The position numbers and the translations under genes are program-made. A DNA stretch of 42,959 nucleotides, from assembly GCA_964632795.1 (NCBI GenBank), contig CAZWEZ010000022.1:1-42959 (forward strand). Reading direction: 5' to 3'. Each line of letters begins with the position of its first letter. Position 1 is the first letter of the stretch. Positions 6,343 to 15,084 of this stretch are shown here, one piece after another. A model generated the notes under the pieces. It did no database searches. It was not told where the DNA came from and saw nothing but the letters and a program-made list of their open reading frames with translations. The stretch comes from CAZWEZ01 sp964632795. Its GTDB lineage: Bacteria > Pseudomonadota > Alphaproteobacteria > Rhodospirillales > 2-02-FULL-58-16.

Positions 6343-6930
6343 GCTGAAGCCGGTGCGGAATTCGTAGCCCCAGTTCACCGAGATGTAGCCCTCGGGCCAC
6401 GCCTCCGGGGATTTCACCCGCTTGGTGGAGACCAGGACCAGGTTCTCCTCGAGCAGCTTCTCGATCACCATCCCCGGCGCGTTGCGCGGACTGTACATGA
6501 CCCCGATGTCCAGCAGACCGTCGGAGAGCTGGCGCATCAGGCTGTCGGAATAGTCGGCTTCCAGATGCAGGGCGACGTCCGGCGCCGCCTCGCGCATCCA
6601 CGGAATCCACTTGAGGATCAACCGCTCCCACAGGCTGACCTGGGAGCCGAGCCCGATCACGGTGCGGAAGCTGCCGGGCAGGGCGACCTCCTGGCGCGCC
6701 CCCTCCCAGGTCCTCACCATGGCCAGGGCGTAGCGGTGGAAGCGGTGGCCGGCGGCGGTCGGCTCGACCCCGTTGCGGCCCCGCGTGAACAGCTTGCGCT
6801 CCAGGCGGTTCTCGAGGGCCTTGATGCGGGCGCTGACCGTCGACTGGGTGACGTTGAGGCTGTCAGCGGCGCGGTTGAAGTTGCCGCTGGCGGCGATCTC
6901 GAGGAAGGTCCTCAGGTGCTCGATGTTCAT
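6070..6930 (-). CDS. LysR-family transcriptional regulator
   Basis: This gene encodes a 286-residue LysR-type regulator. Residues 1-60 form the winged helix-turn-helix (MNIEHLRTFLEIAASGNFNR, then DSLNVTQSTVSARIKALE), and residues from about 90 form the periplasmic-binding-protein-like effector domain. The effector is unknown. It diverges from the MFS transporter gene across 91 bp, the usual arrangement for a LysR regulator and its target, so it probably controls that transporter as well as itself. The last 91 codons lie in the island-flanking repeat; because the intact copy is on the right, the island did not destroy the gene. Confidence 0.93.
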   Translation of the reverse strand: MNIEHLRTFLEIAASGNFNRAADSLNVTQSTVSARIKALENRLERKLFTRGRNGVEPTAAGHRFHRYALAMVRTWEGARQEVALPGSFRTVIGLGSQVSLWERLILKWIPWMREAAPDVALHLEADYSDSLMRQLSDGLLDIGVMYSPRNAPGMVIEKLLEENLVLVSTKRVKSPEAWPEGYISVNWGYEFRTGFSQAFPDVQMPAITVGLGSLGLQYVLENGGAGYFPLRVVRPLIADKRLFRVPRKPMFKRPAYVVFPAAPYDSDLRDLALDGLRRIVRLEKDN

Positions 6931-6948
6931 CGGTCGTCGGTTCCCTTG

Positions 6949-6965
6949 AATCGATTAAGTCGATT
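6949..6965. promoter_or_regulatory. Candidate LysR operator between lysR and MFS gene
   Basis: The perfect dyad AATCGA-N5-TCGATT lies 19 bp upstream of the lysR start, in the 91-bp divergent interval. It contains a T-N11-A core (T6951 to A6963), the classical signature of LysR binding sites. Placement and symmetry support an operator; no experimental evidence is available. Confidence 0.5.
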
Positions 6966-7021
6966 GTACACCCAAATTAAATTTGTTTTCCAATTGTCAT
7001 GAAAGCACCCAATATCGTTCG

Positions 7022-8239
7022 ATGATCAACTCCTTTCCCGGCGAAACGGCGCTCGCCCTCCGGCCGCCGCTCGGGCTGCGCGGCGCCCGGAGCCCGGGGG
7101 CGGTCAACCTGGCCATCCTCTACGCCCTGGAAGCCATGGCCCGGGCCACGCTGGCGACGGTGATCCCGTTGCAGGCGCTGGCCATCCTCGGCGACGCCCA
7201 GAAGGTCAGCCTGCTGTTCTTCGTGGCCAGCCTGTCGGGCCTGGTCGGGGCGTTCGCGGTGCCCGGGCTGATGCTGCGGACCAGTCGCCGGCTGATCTAC
7301 GGGCTGAGCGCCGGGCTGTTGGTGTTTACGCCGTTCCTGCTGGCCACCGGGACCCTGAGCGGCTTGGTCTCCGGGATGATGATCCAGGTCTTCGCCGTGG
7401 TCTGCCTGGGCATCTGCTTCAACCTCTACGTCATGGACCATATTCCGCGCCCCGAGTTCAGCCGTTCGGAGCCGCTGCGTATGTTCTATTCGGCCGGCGC
7501 CTGGATGGTCGGGCCGGTGCTCGGGGCGTGGCTCGGCAGCGAGGTGTCGCGCTGGGCGCCGTTTGCGCTGAGCGCCGTCTTCGCGCTGGCCCTGGTGGCG
7601 TATATCCAGTGGGTGCGGCTGAGCGAGACCCGGCCGCGGGTGCGCCTCGGGGCGCCGCGGCGGACCCCGATGGTCAACCTGCAGCGCTTCTTCTCCCAGC
7701 CCCGGCTGGTCCTGTCGTGGCTGATCACCATGGGCCGCAACGCCTGGTGGGTGATGTTCTTCATCTACGCCCCGATCTACGCGGTGACCTCCGGTCTCGG
7801 CGAGGTCGCCGGCGGTCTGATGGTGTCGCTGGGCGCCGGGTTCCTGTTCCTGATGCCGCTGTGGGGCCGCATCCTGCGCCGCTTCGGGCTGCGCCGCTTG
7901 TACCTGGCGGGCTTCCTCGCCGCCGGCCTGGCCACCATGGGGGCAGGGGTGGCGTACGGCGTTCCGTGGCTGGGGGCGTTCCTGCTGATCGGCGCCGCGT
8001 TCTCCATGGTCAGCCTGGACGCCGCCGGCAACATCCTGTTCCTGCGCGTCGTCAGGCCCGGCGAACGGCCGGAGATGACGACCGTCTTCGGGACCAGCCG
8101 GAATTTCGCCATGATGGCGACGCCGGGGGTGTTCTCGGTGCTGCTCAGGACCTTCGAGCTGTCGGCGGTGTTCCTGGCCGGTGGCCTGGCGATGGTCGGG
8201 CTCGCCGCCCTGTCGCGCCACATCCCCCGCCGGATGTAG
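7022..8239 (+). CDS. MFS-family transporter
   Basis: This gene encodes a 405-residue major facilitator superfamily protein with about twelve hydrophobic segments spread over its length, typical of 400-residue MFS permeases. The loop after the second segment (MLRTSRRLIYGLS) occupies the place of the MFS signature loop. A second loop of that kind, WGRILRRFGLRRLYLAG, lies in the C-terminal half. Substrate and direction of transport cannot be told; the overall look is of a drug or sugar-efflux type permease. I chose the ATG at 7022; a TTG at 6983 is also in frame, but the extra 13 residues are not membrane-like. The divergent LysR gene is the likely regulator. Confidence 0.85.
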   Translation: MINSFPGETALALRPPLGLRGARSPGAVNLAILYALEAMARATLATVIPLQALAILGDAQKVSLLFFVASLSGLVGAFAVPGLMLRTSRRLIYGLSAGLLVFTPFLLATGTLSGLVSGMMIQVFAVVCLGICFNLYVMDHIPRPEFSRSEPLRMFYSAGAWMVGPVLGAWLGSEVSRWAPFALSAVFALALVAYIQWVRLSETRPRVRLGAPRRTPMVNLQRFFSQPRLVLSWLITMGRNAWWVMFFIYAPIYAVTSGLGEVAGGLMVSLGAGFLFLMPLWGRILRRFGLRRLYLAGFLAAGLATMGAGVAYGVPWLGAFLLIGAAFSMVSLDAAGNILFLRVVRPGERPEMTTVFGTSRNFAMMATPGVFSVLLRTFELSAVFLAGGLAMVGLAALSRHIPRRM

Positions 8240-8303
8240 GAATTTCCGGTAGAACATCCTCGCCGAGGCGTCGATTTTCCCATAGGCTCGATAGCCCATT
8301 GGG

Positions 8304-11300
8304 ATGTGTGCCATGACGCTGGTCGGCGAATTTCCGGAACCGTCTCCGCTCAGACGCGCCATCGAGGAGGCGGCCCTGGCCGACGAGACCGCCTGTCTGG
8401 AGGCCCTGCTCGCCGAGGCGGCCCCGGACCAGGGGATGGCCAAACGGATCGACGCCACCGCCCGGCGCCTGGTCGAGGAGATGCGCCGGCGCGAGGTCGC
8501 CAAGGGCGGGCTCGACGCCTTCATGCACGAGTACGAGCTGTCCAACCAGGAAGGCGTCGTTCTTATGTGCCTGGCCGAGGCCCTGTTGCGCATCCCCGAC
8601 CCGGCGACCGCCGACCGCCTGATCCGCGACAAACTGGCCGAGGCCGACTGGGAGGGCCACCTGGGGCACAGCGAGTCCCTGTTCGTCAACGCCTCGACCT
8701 GGGCGCTGATGCTGACCGGGCGGCTGGTGGCGATGGAGGAGGGGACGATCCACGACGTGCCGTCCTTCGTTCGCCGGATGGTCGCCCGCAGCGGTGAGCC
8801 GCTGATCCGCCAGGCGATGATCCAGGCGATGCGCATCATCGGCCGCCAGTTCGTCATCGGGCGGACCATCGAGGAGGCCCTGGAGCTGTCCCGGGAAACC
8901 GAAGCCCAGGGCTACCGGTATTCCTACGACATGCTGGGCGAGGCGGCGCGGACCGCCGCCGACGCCGAGCGCTACTTCGACTCCTACACCCATGCCATTG
9001 CCGCCATCGGCAAGGCCGGCGGCGGGCGGGGGATCGTCGACGGGCCGGGGATCTCGGTCAAGTTGTCGGCCCTGCATCCCCGCTTCGAGTACGCCCAGCG
9101 CCGGCGGGTCATGGAGGAACTGGTCCCCAAGCTGAAGAACCTGGCCCACCGGGCCAGGGAGGCCGACATCGGCCTGTGCGTGGACTCCGAGGAGGCCGAC
9201 CGCCTGGAGCCGTGGCTGGACGTCTTCGAGGCGGCCTACGCCGACCCCCGCCTCGACGACTGGGCCGGTTTCGGCCTGGCCGTCCAGGCCTACCAGAAGC
9301 GGGCCCCGTCGGTCATCGACTGGCTGGCCGACCTGGCCCGGACCCACGGCCGGCGGATCATGGTCCGGCTGGTCAAGGGGGCCTACTGGGATTCCGAGAT
9401 CAAGCAGGCCCAGGTGCGAGGCCTGGACGGCTATCCGGTGTTCACCCGCAAGGTCTCCACCGACGTCGCCTACCAGGCCTGCGCGCGCCGCGTCCTGGCG
9501 GCCGCCGACGCCTTCTATCCCCAGTTCGCGACCCACAACGCCCTGACCCTGGCGACGGTGGTGGAGCTGGCCGGCGAGCGCCGCGACTACGAGTTCCAGC
9601 GCCTCCACGGGATGGGGGAATCCCTGTTCGACCAGGTGGTCGGCGAGGACGGCCTGGGCCTGACGTGCCGCATCTACGCGCCGGTCGGCAGCCACGCCGA
9701 CCTGCTGGCCTATCTGGTCCGCCGGCTGCTCGAGAACGGAGCCAATTCGTCGTTCGTCAACCGGATCGTCGACAAGCAGGCGCCGATCGACGACATCATC
9801 GCCGACCCGGTCGTCCGGGCGGCGGCGTTGGCCGTCAAGCCCCACCCCCGGATCCCCCGCCCGGTCGACCTCTACGGCCCCGAGCGGCGCAACTCAAAGG
9901 GCATCGACCTGGCCGACCCGGGGGCGCTGCGCAAGCTGTCGCGGGAGATGACGGCCGCCGCCGGCCCGTGGCGGGCCGCACCGGTGATCGGCGGCGTCGC
10001 GGGGACGGGGGGCAAGGCGAGGCCGCTTAACGATCCCGCCGACCGTCGGCGGCAGGTCGGCGAGGTGGTCGAGGCGACCGCCGGCGACGTCGAAACGGCG
10101 CTGGCCGCGGCCACCGCCAGCGCCGCCCAATGGGACGCCACCCCGGCCGGCGACAGGGCGGACTGCCTGGAACGGGCGGCCGACCTGCTGGAAGGCGACA
10201 TGGCCGGGCTGATGGCGCTGGGCGTGCGCGAGGCCGGCAAGACGGTCGACGACGCCCTGGCCGAGGTCCGCGAGGCGGTGGACTTCTGCCGCTACTACGC
10301 CGGACGGGCGCGGGCCGACTTCGCCGGCCCCCAGGCGATGCCCGGACCGACCGGCGAGGACAACCTGCTGGACCTCCACGGGCGCGGGGTGTTCGCCTGC
10401 ATCAGCCCGTGGAACTTCCCGCTGGCCATCTTCCTGGGCCAGGTCTCCGCCGCCCTGGCCGCCGGCAACGCGGTGATCGCCAAGCCGGCCGAGCAGACCC
10501 CGCTGATCGCCGGACGCGCCGTCGGACTGCTCCACCGGGCGGGGGTGCCGGGCGAGGTGCTGCACCTGCTGCCGGGCGACGGGCCGAACGTGGGGGCGCC
10601 GCTGGTCGCCGATCCCCGGGTCTCTGGGGTCGCCTTCACCGGCTCCACCGAGACCGCGCGGCTGATCAACAAGACCCTGGCCGCACGCCCCGGCCCCATC
10701 GTCCCGCTGATCGCCGAGACCGGCGGCCAGAACGCGATGATCGTCGATTCGACGGCGCTCCCCGAGCAGGTGGTCGAGGACGTGCTGTTCTCGGCCTTCC
10801 ACGGCGCCGGGCAGCGCTGTTCGGCCCTGCGCGTGCTGTTCGTCCAGCAGGACATCTCCGAGCGCCTGATCGCCATGCTGGCCGGGGCGATGGAGGAGCT
10901 GAGCGTCGGCGACCCCGGGCTGCTGTCGAGCGACGTCGGGCCGGTGATCGACGCCGAGGCGCTGTCGATGCTGGAGGACCATGCCCGGCGCATGGACCAC
11001 GACGCCCGGCCGATCCTCCAGGTGCCGCTGTCGGAGGACTGCGCCCACGGCACCTTCTTCGCCCCCCGGGCCTACTGGATCGAGGGCCTCGGGGTCCTCG
11101 AACGGGAGGTCTTCGGCCCGGTGCTCCACGTGGTGGCCTACGCCGCCGACCGCCTGGACCAGGTCATCGAGGCGGTCAACGGCACCGGCTACGGCCTGAC
11201 GCTGGGCATCCACAGCCGGGTCGAGGGCACAGCGCGCTACATCCACCGCCGGCTCAGGGTCGGCAACACCTACGTCAACCGCAACATCGTCGGCGCCGTG

Positions 11301-11471
11301 GTCGGGGTCCAGCCGTTCGGCGGCGAGGGCCTGTCGGGCACCGGCCCCAAGGCCGGCGGCCCCCGCTACCTCTACCGCTTCGCCACCGAGCGCACGCTGA
11401 GCGTCAACACCGCGGCGGCCGGCGGCAACGCGGCGCTGATGTCGCTGGACGACGCCGAGGACCCGGCCTAG
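8304..11471 (+). CDS. putA: Bifunctional proline dehydrogenase / glutamate-semialdehyde dehydrogenase PutA
   Basis: This gene encodes a 1055-residue PutA. The N-terminal half is the FAD-dependent proline dehydrogenase barrel (GPGISVKLSALHPRFEYAQR near 250 and RLVKGAYWDSEIKQAQVRG near 355, YEFQRLHGMGE near 430). The C-terminal half is the NAD-dependent aldehyde dehydrogenase, with SPWNFPLAIF, the catalytic Glu in ETGGQNAMIV and the catalytic Cys at 839 (GAGQRCSALRV). The enzyme oxidises proline to glutamate with channelled intermediates. It lacks the N-terminal ribbon-helix-helix DNA-binding domain of enterobacterial PutA, so it should not repress its own gene. The start could also be the ATG at 8313. 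A FAD oxidoreductase gene follows after 3 bp, probably in the same operon. Confidence 0.95.
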   Translation: MCAMTLVGEFPEPSPLRRAIEEAALADETACLEALLAEAAPDQGMAKRIDATARRLVEEMRRREVAKGGLDAFMHEYELSNQEGVVLMCLAEALLRIPDPATADRLIRDKLAEADWEGHLGHSESLFVNASTWALMLTGRLVAMEEGTIHDVPSFVRRMVARSGEPLIRQAMIQAMRIIGRQFVIGRTIEEALELSRETEAQGYRYSYDMLGEAARTAADAERYFDSYTHAIAAIGKAGGGRGIVDGPGISVKLSALHPRFEYAQRRRVMEELVPKLKNLAHRAREADIGLCVDSEEADRLEPWLDVFEAAYADPRLDDWAGFGLAVQAYQKRAPSVIDWLADLARTHGRRIMVRLVKGAYWDSEIKQAQVRGLDGYPVFTRKVSTDVAYQACARRVLAAADAFYPQFATHNALTLATVVELAGERRDYEFQRLHGMGESLFDQVVGEDGLGLTCRIYAPVGSHADLLAYLVRRLLENGANSSFVNRIVDKQAPIDDIIADPVVRAAALAVKPHPRIPRPVDLYGPERRNSKGIDLADPGALRKLSREMTAAAGPWRAAPVIGGVAGTGGKARPLNDPADRRRQVGEVVEATAGDVETALAAATASAAQWDATPAGDRADCLERAADLLEGDMAGLMALGVREAGKTVDDALAEVREAVDFCRYYAGRARADFAGPQAMPGPTGEDNLLDLHGRGVFACISPWNFPLAIFLGQVSAALAAGNAVIAKPAEQTPLIAGRAVGLLHRAGVPGEVLHLLPGDGPNVGAPLVADPRVSGVAFTGSTETARLINKTLAARPGPIVPLIAETGGQNAMIVDSTALPEQVVEDVLFSAFHGAGQRCSALRVLFVQQDISERLIAMLAGAMEELSVGDPGLLSSDVGPVIDAEALSMLEDHARRMDHDARPILQVPLSEDCAHGTFFAPRAYWIEGLGVLEREVFGPVLHVVAYAADRLDQVIEAVNGTGYGLTLGIHSRVEGTARYIHRRLRVGNTYVNRNIVGAVVGVQPFGGEGLSGTGPKAGGPRYLYRFATERTLSVNTAAAGGNAALMSLDDAEDPA

Positions 11472-11474
11472 GCC

Positions 11475-12656
11475 ATGTCGGGGCGCTATGACGTGGTGGT
11501 GGTCGGGGGCGGGGTGATCGGCAGCGCCATCGCCTACTTCCTGGCCGCCGAGCCGGCCTTCGGCGGCTCGCTGCTGGTGGTGGAGAAGGACCCGAGCTAT
11601 GCCGACTCCTCCACCGCGCGCTCGGTCGGGGGCATCCGCAAGCAGTTCTCGAATCCCGAAAACATCGATATCTCCAACTTCGCGGAACGGTTTTTCAAGG
11701 CGATTGGCGATCATCTGTCGGTCGACGGCGAGGTCCCCGTCGTGTCCTTCGTCGAGGCCGGCTACCTGTTCCTGGCCAGCCCGGCGGGGCTCGAGGTCCT
11801 GCACCGGAACCACGAGGTCCAGCGCCGCCGCGGCGCCGAGGTGGCGCTGCTGTCGGTGGCGGAGTTGAAGGCCCGTTTCCCGTGGCTGTCGGTCGCCGGC
11901 CTGGCCGCCGGCTCGCTGGGCCTGAGCGGCGAGGGCTGGCTCGACCCCTACGCCCTGATGATGGCGTTTCGCCGCAAGGCCCGCTCGCTCGGCGCCGTCT
12001 ATGTCAAGGACCAGGCGGTCGGGATGCTCCGGAGCGGCGGGCGGATCGACGGCGTGAGGCTCAAGGAGGGGGGCGAGGTCGCCTGCGCGACGGTGGTCGA
12101 CGCCGCCGGCCCCCGGGCCGCCGAGGTCGCCGCCATGGCCGGCCTCGAGCTGCCGGTCCGGCCGCGCAAGCGCTACGTGTTCTCGTTTAGCTGCGACAGC
12201 CGGCTGGAGGGCTGCCCGCTGGTCGTCGACCCCAGCGGCCTCTACTTCCGGCCCGAGGGCGACGGCTTCATCTGCGGCATCTCGCCGGCCGAGGCGGACG
12301 ACGACCCCGACTGCCTCGACCTGGAGGTCGATGAGGGGCTGTTCGAGGACCGGCACTGGCCGTTGCTGGCGGCCCGGGTGCCGGCCTTCGAGGCGCTCCG
12401 GCAGGGCCGGGCGTGGGCCGGCCACTACGCCTACAACACCTTCGACCAGAACGCCGTCCTCGGCCCCCACCCGGAGGTTTCCAACTTCCTGTTCGCCAAC
12501 GGCTTCAGCGGCCACGGGCTGCAACAGTCGCCGGCCGTCGGCCGGGCGATCAGCGAGCTGATCGTCTTCGGCGCCTACCGCAGCCTCGATTTGTCGCGGC
12601 TGTCCTACCGGCGGCTGATCCAGGGACAGCCGCTGCGCGAACTCAATATCGTCTGA
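11475..12656 (+). CDS. FAD-dependent oxidoreductase (DAO/FOXRED1-like)
   Basis: This gene encodes a 393-residue flavoprotein of the D-amino-acid oxidase / glycine oxidase superfamily. The N-terminal dinucleotide-binding motif is VVVGGGVIGSAIAYFL (8-23), followed by the STARSVGGIRKQFS segment typical of FOXRED1-like proteins. The C-terminal part has the second flavin-contact block (FLFANGFSGHGLQQSPAVGR). It lies three bases after putA, so the two are probably cotranscribed, which suggests oxidation of a secondary or D-amino acid feeding the same catabolic or respiratory route. The exact substrate is unknown; sarcosine or D-amino-acid dehydrogenase activity is possible. Confidence 0.85.
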   Translation: MSGRYDVVVVGGGVIGSAIAYFLAAEPAFGGSLLVVEKDPSYADSSTARSVGGIRKQFSNPENIDISNFAERFFKAIGDHLSVDGEVPVVSFVEAGYLFLASPAGLEVLHRNHEVQRRRGAEVALLSVAELKARFPWLSVAGLAAGSLGLSGEGWLDPYALMMAFRRKARSLGAVYVKDQAVGMLRSGGRIDGVRLKEGGEVACATVVDAAGPRAAEVAAMAGLELPVRPRKRYVFSFSCDSRLEGCPLVVDPSGLYFRPEGDGFICGISPAEADDDPDCLDLEVDEGLFEDRHWPLLAARVPAFEALRQGRAWAGHYAYNTFDQNAVLGPHPEVSNFLFANGFSGHGLQQSPAVGRAISELIVFGAYRSLDLSRLSYRRLIQGQPLRELNIV

Positions 12657-12788
12657 GTGGAAACGGCCCGGGAAAAGAAAATTCCGCTTTGATCGCCGTT
12701 TTAGGTATAATATATCACCACGTTCCACAGAAGGGATCGCGGCCGGCCAAGAGTTCGGCCCGCGCCGTAATGGAAAAAGGGTGTTGCA

Positions 12789-13268
12789 ATGAAGAAAATC
12801 ATTGTCGTTACGGTGGCATTATTCCTGGTCGGTTGCTCCACCAACCGGGTGAGTCCGATCGAGTTGCTCGGGGCCGGCCTGGGGGCGGCAGCCGGCGGGC
12901 TGATCGGCTACCAGTTCGGCGGCGGCCTCGGCCGGATCCTGTTCACCGCGGCCGGCTCCATGGTCGGCAGCGGGGTCGGTTACATGGCGGGCCGCATGTT
13001 GTCCGAATCCGACCTCATGGCCTACGAGAAGACCGCCAAGGAGGCGCTGTCCCACGCCAGGGACGGCGAGCACCTCGACTGGGCCAACGCCGAGACCGGC
13101 CACCGCGGCATCTTCCGTCCGACCCGGACCTTCAACGGCTGGGACGGCCGCTACTGCCGCGACTACCGGGCGACGGTGGTGCTGGGCCCCGAGCTGAAGA
13201 CCGCCGAGGGGACCGCGTGCCAGCAGGCCGACGGCCAGTGGACGCCGGTCACCGAGCAGTTCGGCTGA
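12789..13268 (+). CDS. RT0821/Lpp0805-type surface lipoprotein
   Basis: This gene encodes a 159-residue outer-membrane lipoprotein. It starts with a short signal peptide and lipobox (VALFLVGCSTN, Cys at 16). A glycine-zipper membrane segment follows (GAGLGAAAGGLIGYQFGGGL, then a second Gly-rich stretch to about 75), as in 17-kDa rickettsial antigen relatives. The C-terminal domain (YCRDYRATVVLGPELKTAEG, then ACQQADGQW) is the part shared with the RT0821/Lpp0805 family. Its molecular role is unknown, but such proteins are envelope-associated. It is preceded by about 130 bp without another gene. Confidence 0.85.
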   Translation: MKKIIVVTVALFLVGCSTNRVSPIELLGAGLGAAAGGLIGYQFGGGLGRILFTAAGSMVGSGVGYMAGRMLSESDLMAYEKTAKEALSHARDGEHLDWANAETGHRGIFRPTRTFNGWDGRYCRDYRATVVLGPELKTAEGTACQQADGQWTPVTEQFG

Positions 13269-13302
13269 TCCCTCTCCCGACGCCGGGCGCGGGGGACGGG
13301 CC

Positions 13303-14127
13303 ATGATCAACTTCATCGCCATGGCGAGCGCAGTCTACGTGGTGTTCGTAGGCGCGCTGTTCCTGTTCCAGCGCAACATGATGTACTACCCCGACGCCTC
13401 GACGCCCTCGCCGGTGGCCAGCGGCGTCCCCGAGATGTCCGAGGTGACGGCCGTCAGCGACGACGGGTTGAGCCTCGTTTCCTGGTACCGGGCCGCCGCC
13501 GAGGGGCGGCCGACGATGGTCTACTTCCAAGGCAACGCCGGCAACGTCGGCTCGCGGGCCTTCAAGGTGCGGCCCTACCTGGATGCCGGGTTCGGGGTGC
13601 TGCTGGTCGGCTTCCGGGGCTACGGCGGCAACCCGGGCAAGCCGACCGAACAGGGCCTGTACGCGGACGGCCGGGCGGCCCTGGATTTCCTGGTTTCCCA
13701 GGGCGTGGCCGCGGGCCGCACAGTGCTCTACGGCGAATCGCTGGGCTCCGGGGTGGCCGTGCAGATGGCCGCCGAACGGGCGCCGGGGGAGCCGGTGGCG
13801 GCGCTGGTCCTGGAGGCGCCGTTCAGCTCCATCGCCGACGTGGCGGCCCACCATTACCCCTACGTGCCGGCCCGCTGGCTGATTAAGGACCGCTTCGATT
13901 CGGCGGCCAAGATCGCCGGCGTCCGGGCGCCGGTGCTGATCGTCCACGGCCGCCGGGACCGCACGGTGCCGATGCGCTTCGGAAAACGGCTGTTCGAGGC
14001 CGCCGTCGAGCCCAAGGAAGGCCACTGGCTCGAAGGCGCCGACCACAACGACCTCTACGACTTCGGCACGGCGCGCATCGTGATCGACTTCCTGGACCAC
14101 CGACTGGCCCCGCCGGGCGGCGGATGA
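13303..14127 (+). CDS. Membrane-anchored alpha/beta hydrolase (BEM46-like)
   Basis: This gene encodes a 274-residue alpha/beta hydrolase. An N-terminal hydrophobic segment (about residues 3-22) anchors or exports the protein. The catalytic triad can be placed: nucleophile Ser146 in YGESLGSG, Asp219 in VHGRRDRTVP, and His248 in GADHNDLYD. FQGNAGNVGSR (75-85) provides the oxyanion region as in BEM46/YfhR proteins. The substrate is unknown, most likely an ester or lipid at the membrane. It follows the lipoprotein gene after 34 bp and may be cotranscribed with it. Confidence 0.88.
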   Translation: MINFIAMASAVYVVFVGALFLFQRNMMYYPDASTPSPVASGVPEMSEVTAVSDDGLSLVSWYRAAAEGRPTMVYFQGNAGNVGSRAFKVRPYLDAGFGVLLVGFRGYGGNPGKPTEQGLYADGRAALDFLVSQGVAAGRTVLYGESLGSGVAVQMAAERAPGEPVAALVLEAPFSSIADVAAHHYPYVPARWLIKDRFDSAAKIAGVRAPVLIVHGRRDRTVPMRFGKRLFEAAVEPKEGHWLEGADHNDLYDFGTARIVIDFLDHRLAPPGGG

Positions 14128-14195
14128 AGCGAAACAAACGGTGGATGACGTGGAACAAACGGTGAAATCCCGACCCCCATCCGGCCAATAATCCG

Positions 14196-14229
14196 TTGAC
14201 TTTTGCGACTTTAAGGGTAACATTAACCC
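14196..14229 (+). promoter_or_regulatory. Candidate promoter with dyad upstream of 14301 gene
   Basis: A TTGACT box at 14196-14201 stands 16 bases before TAACAT at 14218-14223, giving a sigma-70-like promoter in an AT-richer patch. The dyad AGGGTAACATTAACCCT (14213-14229) overlaps the -10 region and could be a repressor site. This is pattern evidence only. Confidence 0.35.
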
Positions 14230-14300
14230 TGTAGCAGTGTAATTGCGCCAGGGGTTTCTTTCCGTGGCGGGATTTGCGTATGCTGCGGAGTGGGACGAAG

Positions 14301-14714
14301 ATGAACCAGGTCGCAAAGACCGAACAGGCGGTAAGCGTTCCCGGCAGCCGGCCGGCGGCGGGGATGCGCAATATCGCCGCGGTCGAACGGATGGCGGTCG
14401 AGGAGGTGAACTCCCGGACCGGCATCACGTTCAACGACGCTGCGTACATGTACCGGGACTTCGGCAGGGAGGTCCCGAGGCAAAGGGAAAATTCCCTGCC
14501 CTACAACCCCGGACGCTTCAATACCCCGAGCCAGACCTTCGTCATCCTGTTCCAGCTCAACGACGTCTCCGGGAACGCCGGCGGCGGCCCCGGCGACCAG
14601 ATCAAGGGGTTCGCCGGCCTGGTCGCCAAGGCGATCAGCACCTACGAGGCCAACGCCCGGGTGCTCAGCGGCACCGAGAACGCGCGCGGCGCCTCCCTCA
14701 GCATGATCCTGTAG
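14301..14714 (+). CDS. Conserved-looking hypothetical protein, monocistronic
   Basis: This gene encodes a 137-residue protein from the ATG at 14301; a start at 14280 (ATG) would add seven residues. No signal peptide or membrane segment is visible. The sequence (AAGMRNIAAVERMAVEEVNS near the N-terminus; NTPSQTFVILFQLNDVSG; GFAGLVAKAISTYEANARVLSG) looks like a folded soluble protein with helical ends. I do not recognise the family. It has its own candidate promoter upstream and a strong rho-independent terminator downstream, so it is probably a single-gene transcription unit, which favours a real and abundantly expressed gene. Confidence 0.65.
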   Translation: MNQVAKTEQAVSVPGSRPAAGMRNIAAVERMAVEEVNSRTGITFNDAAYMYRDFGREVPRQRENSLPYNPGRFNTPSQTFVILFQLNDVSGNAGGGPGDQIKGFAGLVAKAISTYEANARVLSGTENARGASLSMIL

Positions 14715-14738
14715 CTCCGCTTCTTGCCACGGCCCGGT

Positions 14739-14771
14739 CCCGCGGTCCTTCGAACCGCGGGTCGTTTTTTT
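14739..14771 (+). terminator. Rho-independent terminator
   Basis: An 8-bp perfect stem (CCCGCGGT / ACCGCGGG) with the loop CCTTCGA is followed by TCG and seven T. It lies 25 bp after the stop codon of the 14301 gene and separates that unit from the small Cys-rich peptide and ECF sigma operon. Confidence 0.9.
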
Positions 14772-14784
14772 CGTCGTGACGGCC

Positions 14785-14811
14785 TGTAACGTTTTTAGCG
14801 CCGGGTCCGTC
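14785..14811 (+). promoter_or_regulatory. Candidate ECF-sigma promoter
   Basis: TGTAAC (14785-14790) and CGTC (14808-14811) are separated by 17 bases, including a run of T directly after the -35 box. This is the general layout of ECF-sigma promoters (an AAC-type -35 and CGTC-type -10). It lies 41 bp before the small Cys-rich gene, which is followed by an ECF sigma gene, so autoregulation is a natural reading. Inference from pattern and context. Confidence 0.45.
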
Positions 14812-14852
14812 AAAGGGACAGTCGCATCAATTCAACCCGATGGAGGATCACG

Positions 14853-15032
14853 ATGAGCGAGCAAACGAACCAGGACGCCTCCTTCGAGGCGGGATCGAAA
14901 GAAGAGGGATGCCCGTTCCCGGGCTTCATGGCGCGGATGATGGAGAACTTCTGCGCCCCGATGTGCAAGAAGATGATGGCTCACTGCGCCGCCGCCGCCG
15001 GGGAAGAGGCCGCCAAGCCGTTCCAAGGATGA
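14853..15032 (+). CDS. Small Cys-rich protein (59 residues) preceding ECF sigma gene
   Basis: This gene encodes 59 residues from an ATG with a good ribosome-binding site (GGAGG, 8 bases upstream). The protein is rich in Met and contains four Cys at 20, 34, 38 and 45, including a C-x3-C pair inside FMARMMENFCAPMCKKMMAH. The N-terminal 20 residues are acidic and polar and the middle is an amphipathic helix. I do not recognise it. Position (behind an ECF-like promoter, 52 bp ahead of the sigma gene) suggests a redox- or metal-responsive partner or target of the sigma factor. It could bind a metal such as Zn or Cu through Cys, Met and His45-adjacent residues, but nothing proves this. Confidence 0.7.
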   Translation: MSEQTNQDASFEAGSKEEGCPFPGFMARMMENFCAPMCKKMMAHCAAAAGEEAAKPFQG

Positions 15033-15084
15033 CCTGACGGGACTTTCCTGCTAGGTTGAGGCTCCGACTCGCGGAGTCTCGGCC

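Noticed and set aside
8145..12728. Long minus-strand open frames opposite putA and the FAD oxidoreductase
   Set aside because: Their products are low-complexity Gly/Arg/Pro/His-rich sequence, as expected for antisense frames of GC-rich genes; the sense frames have complete enzyme motifs.
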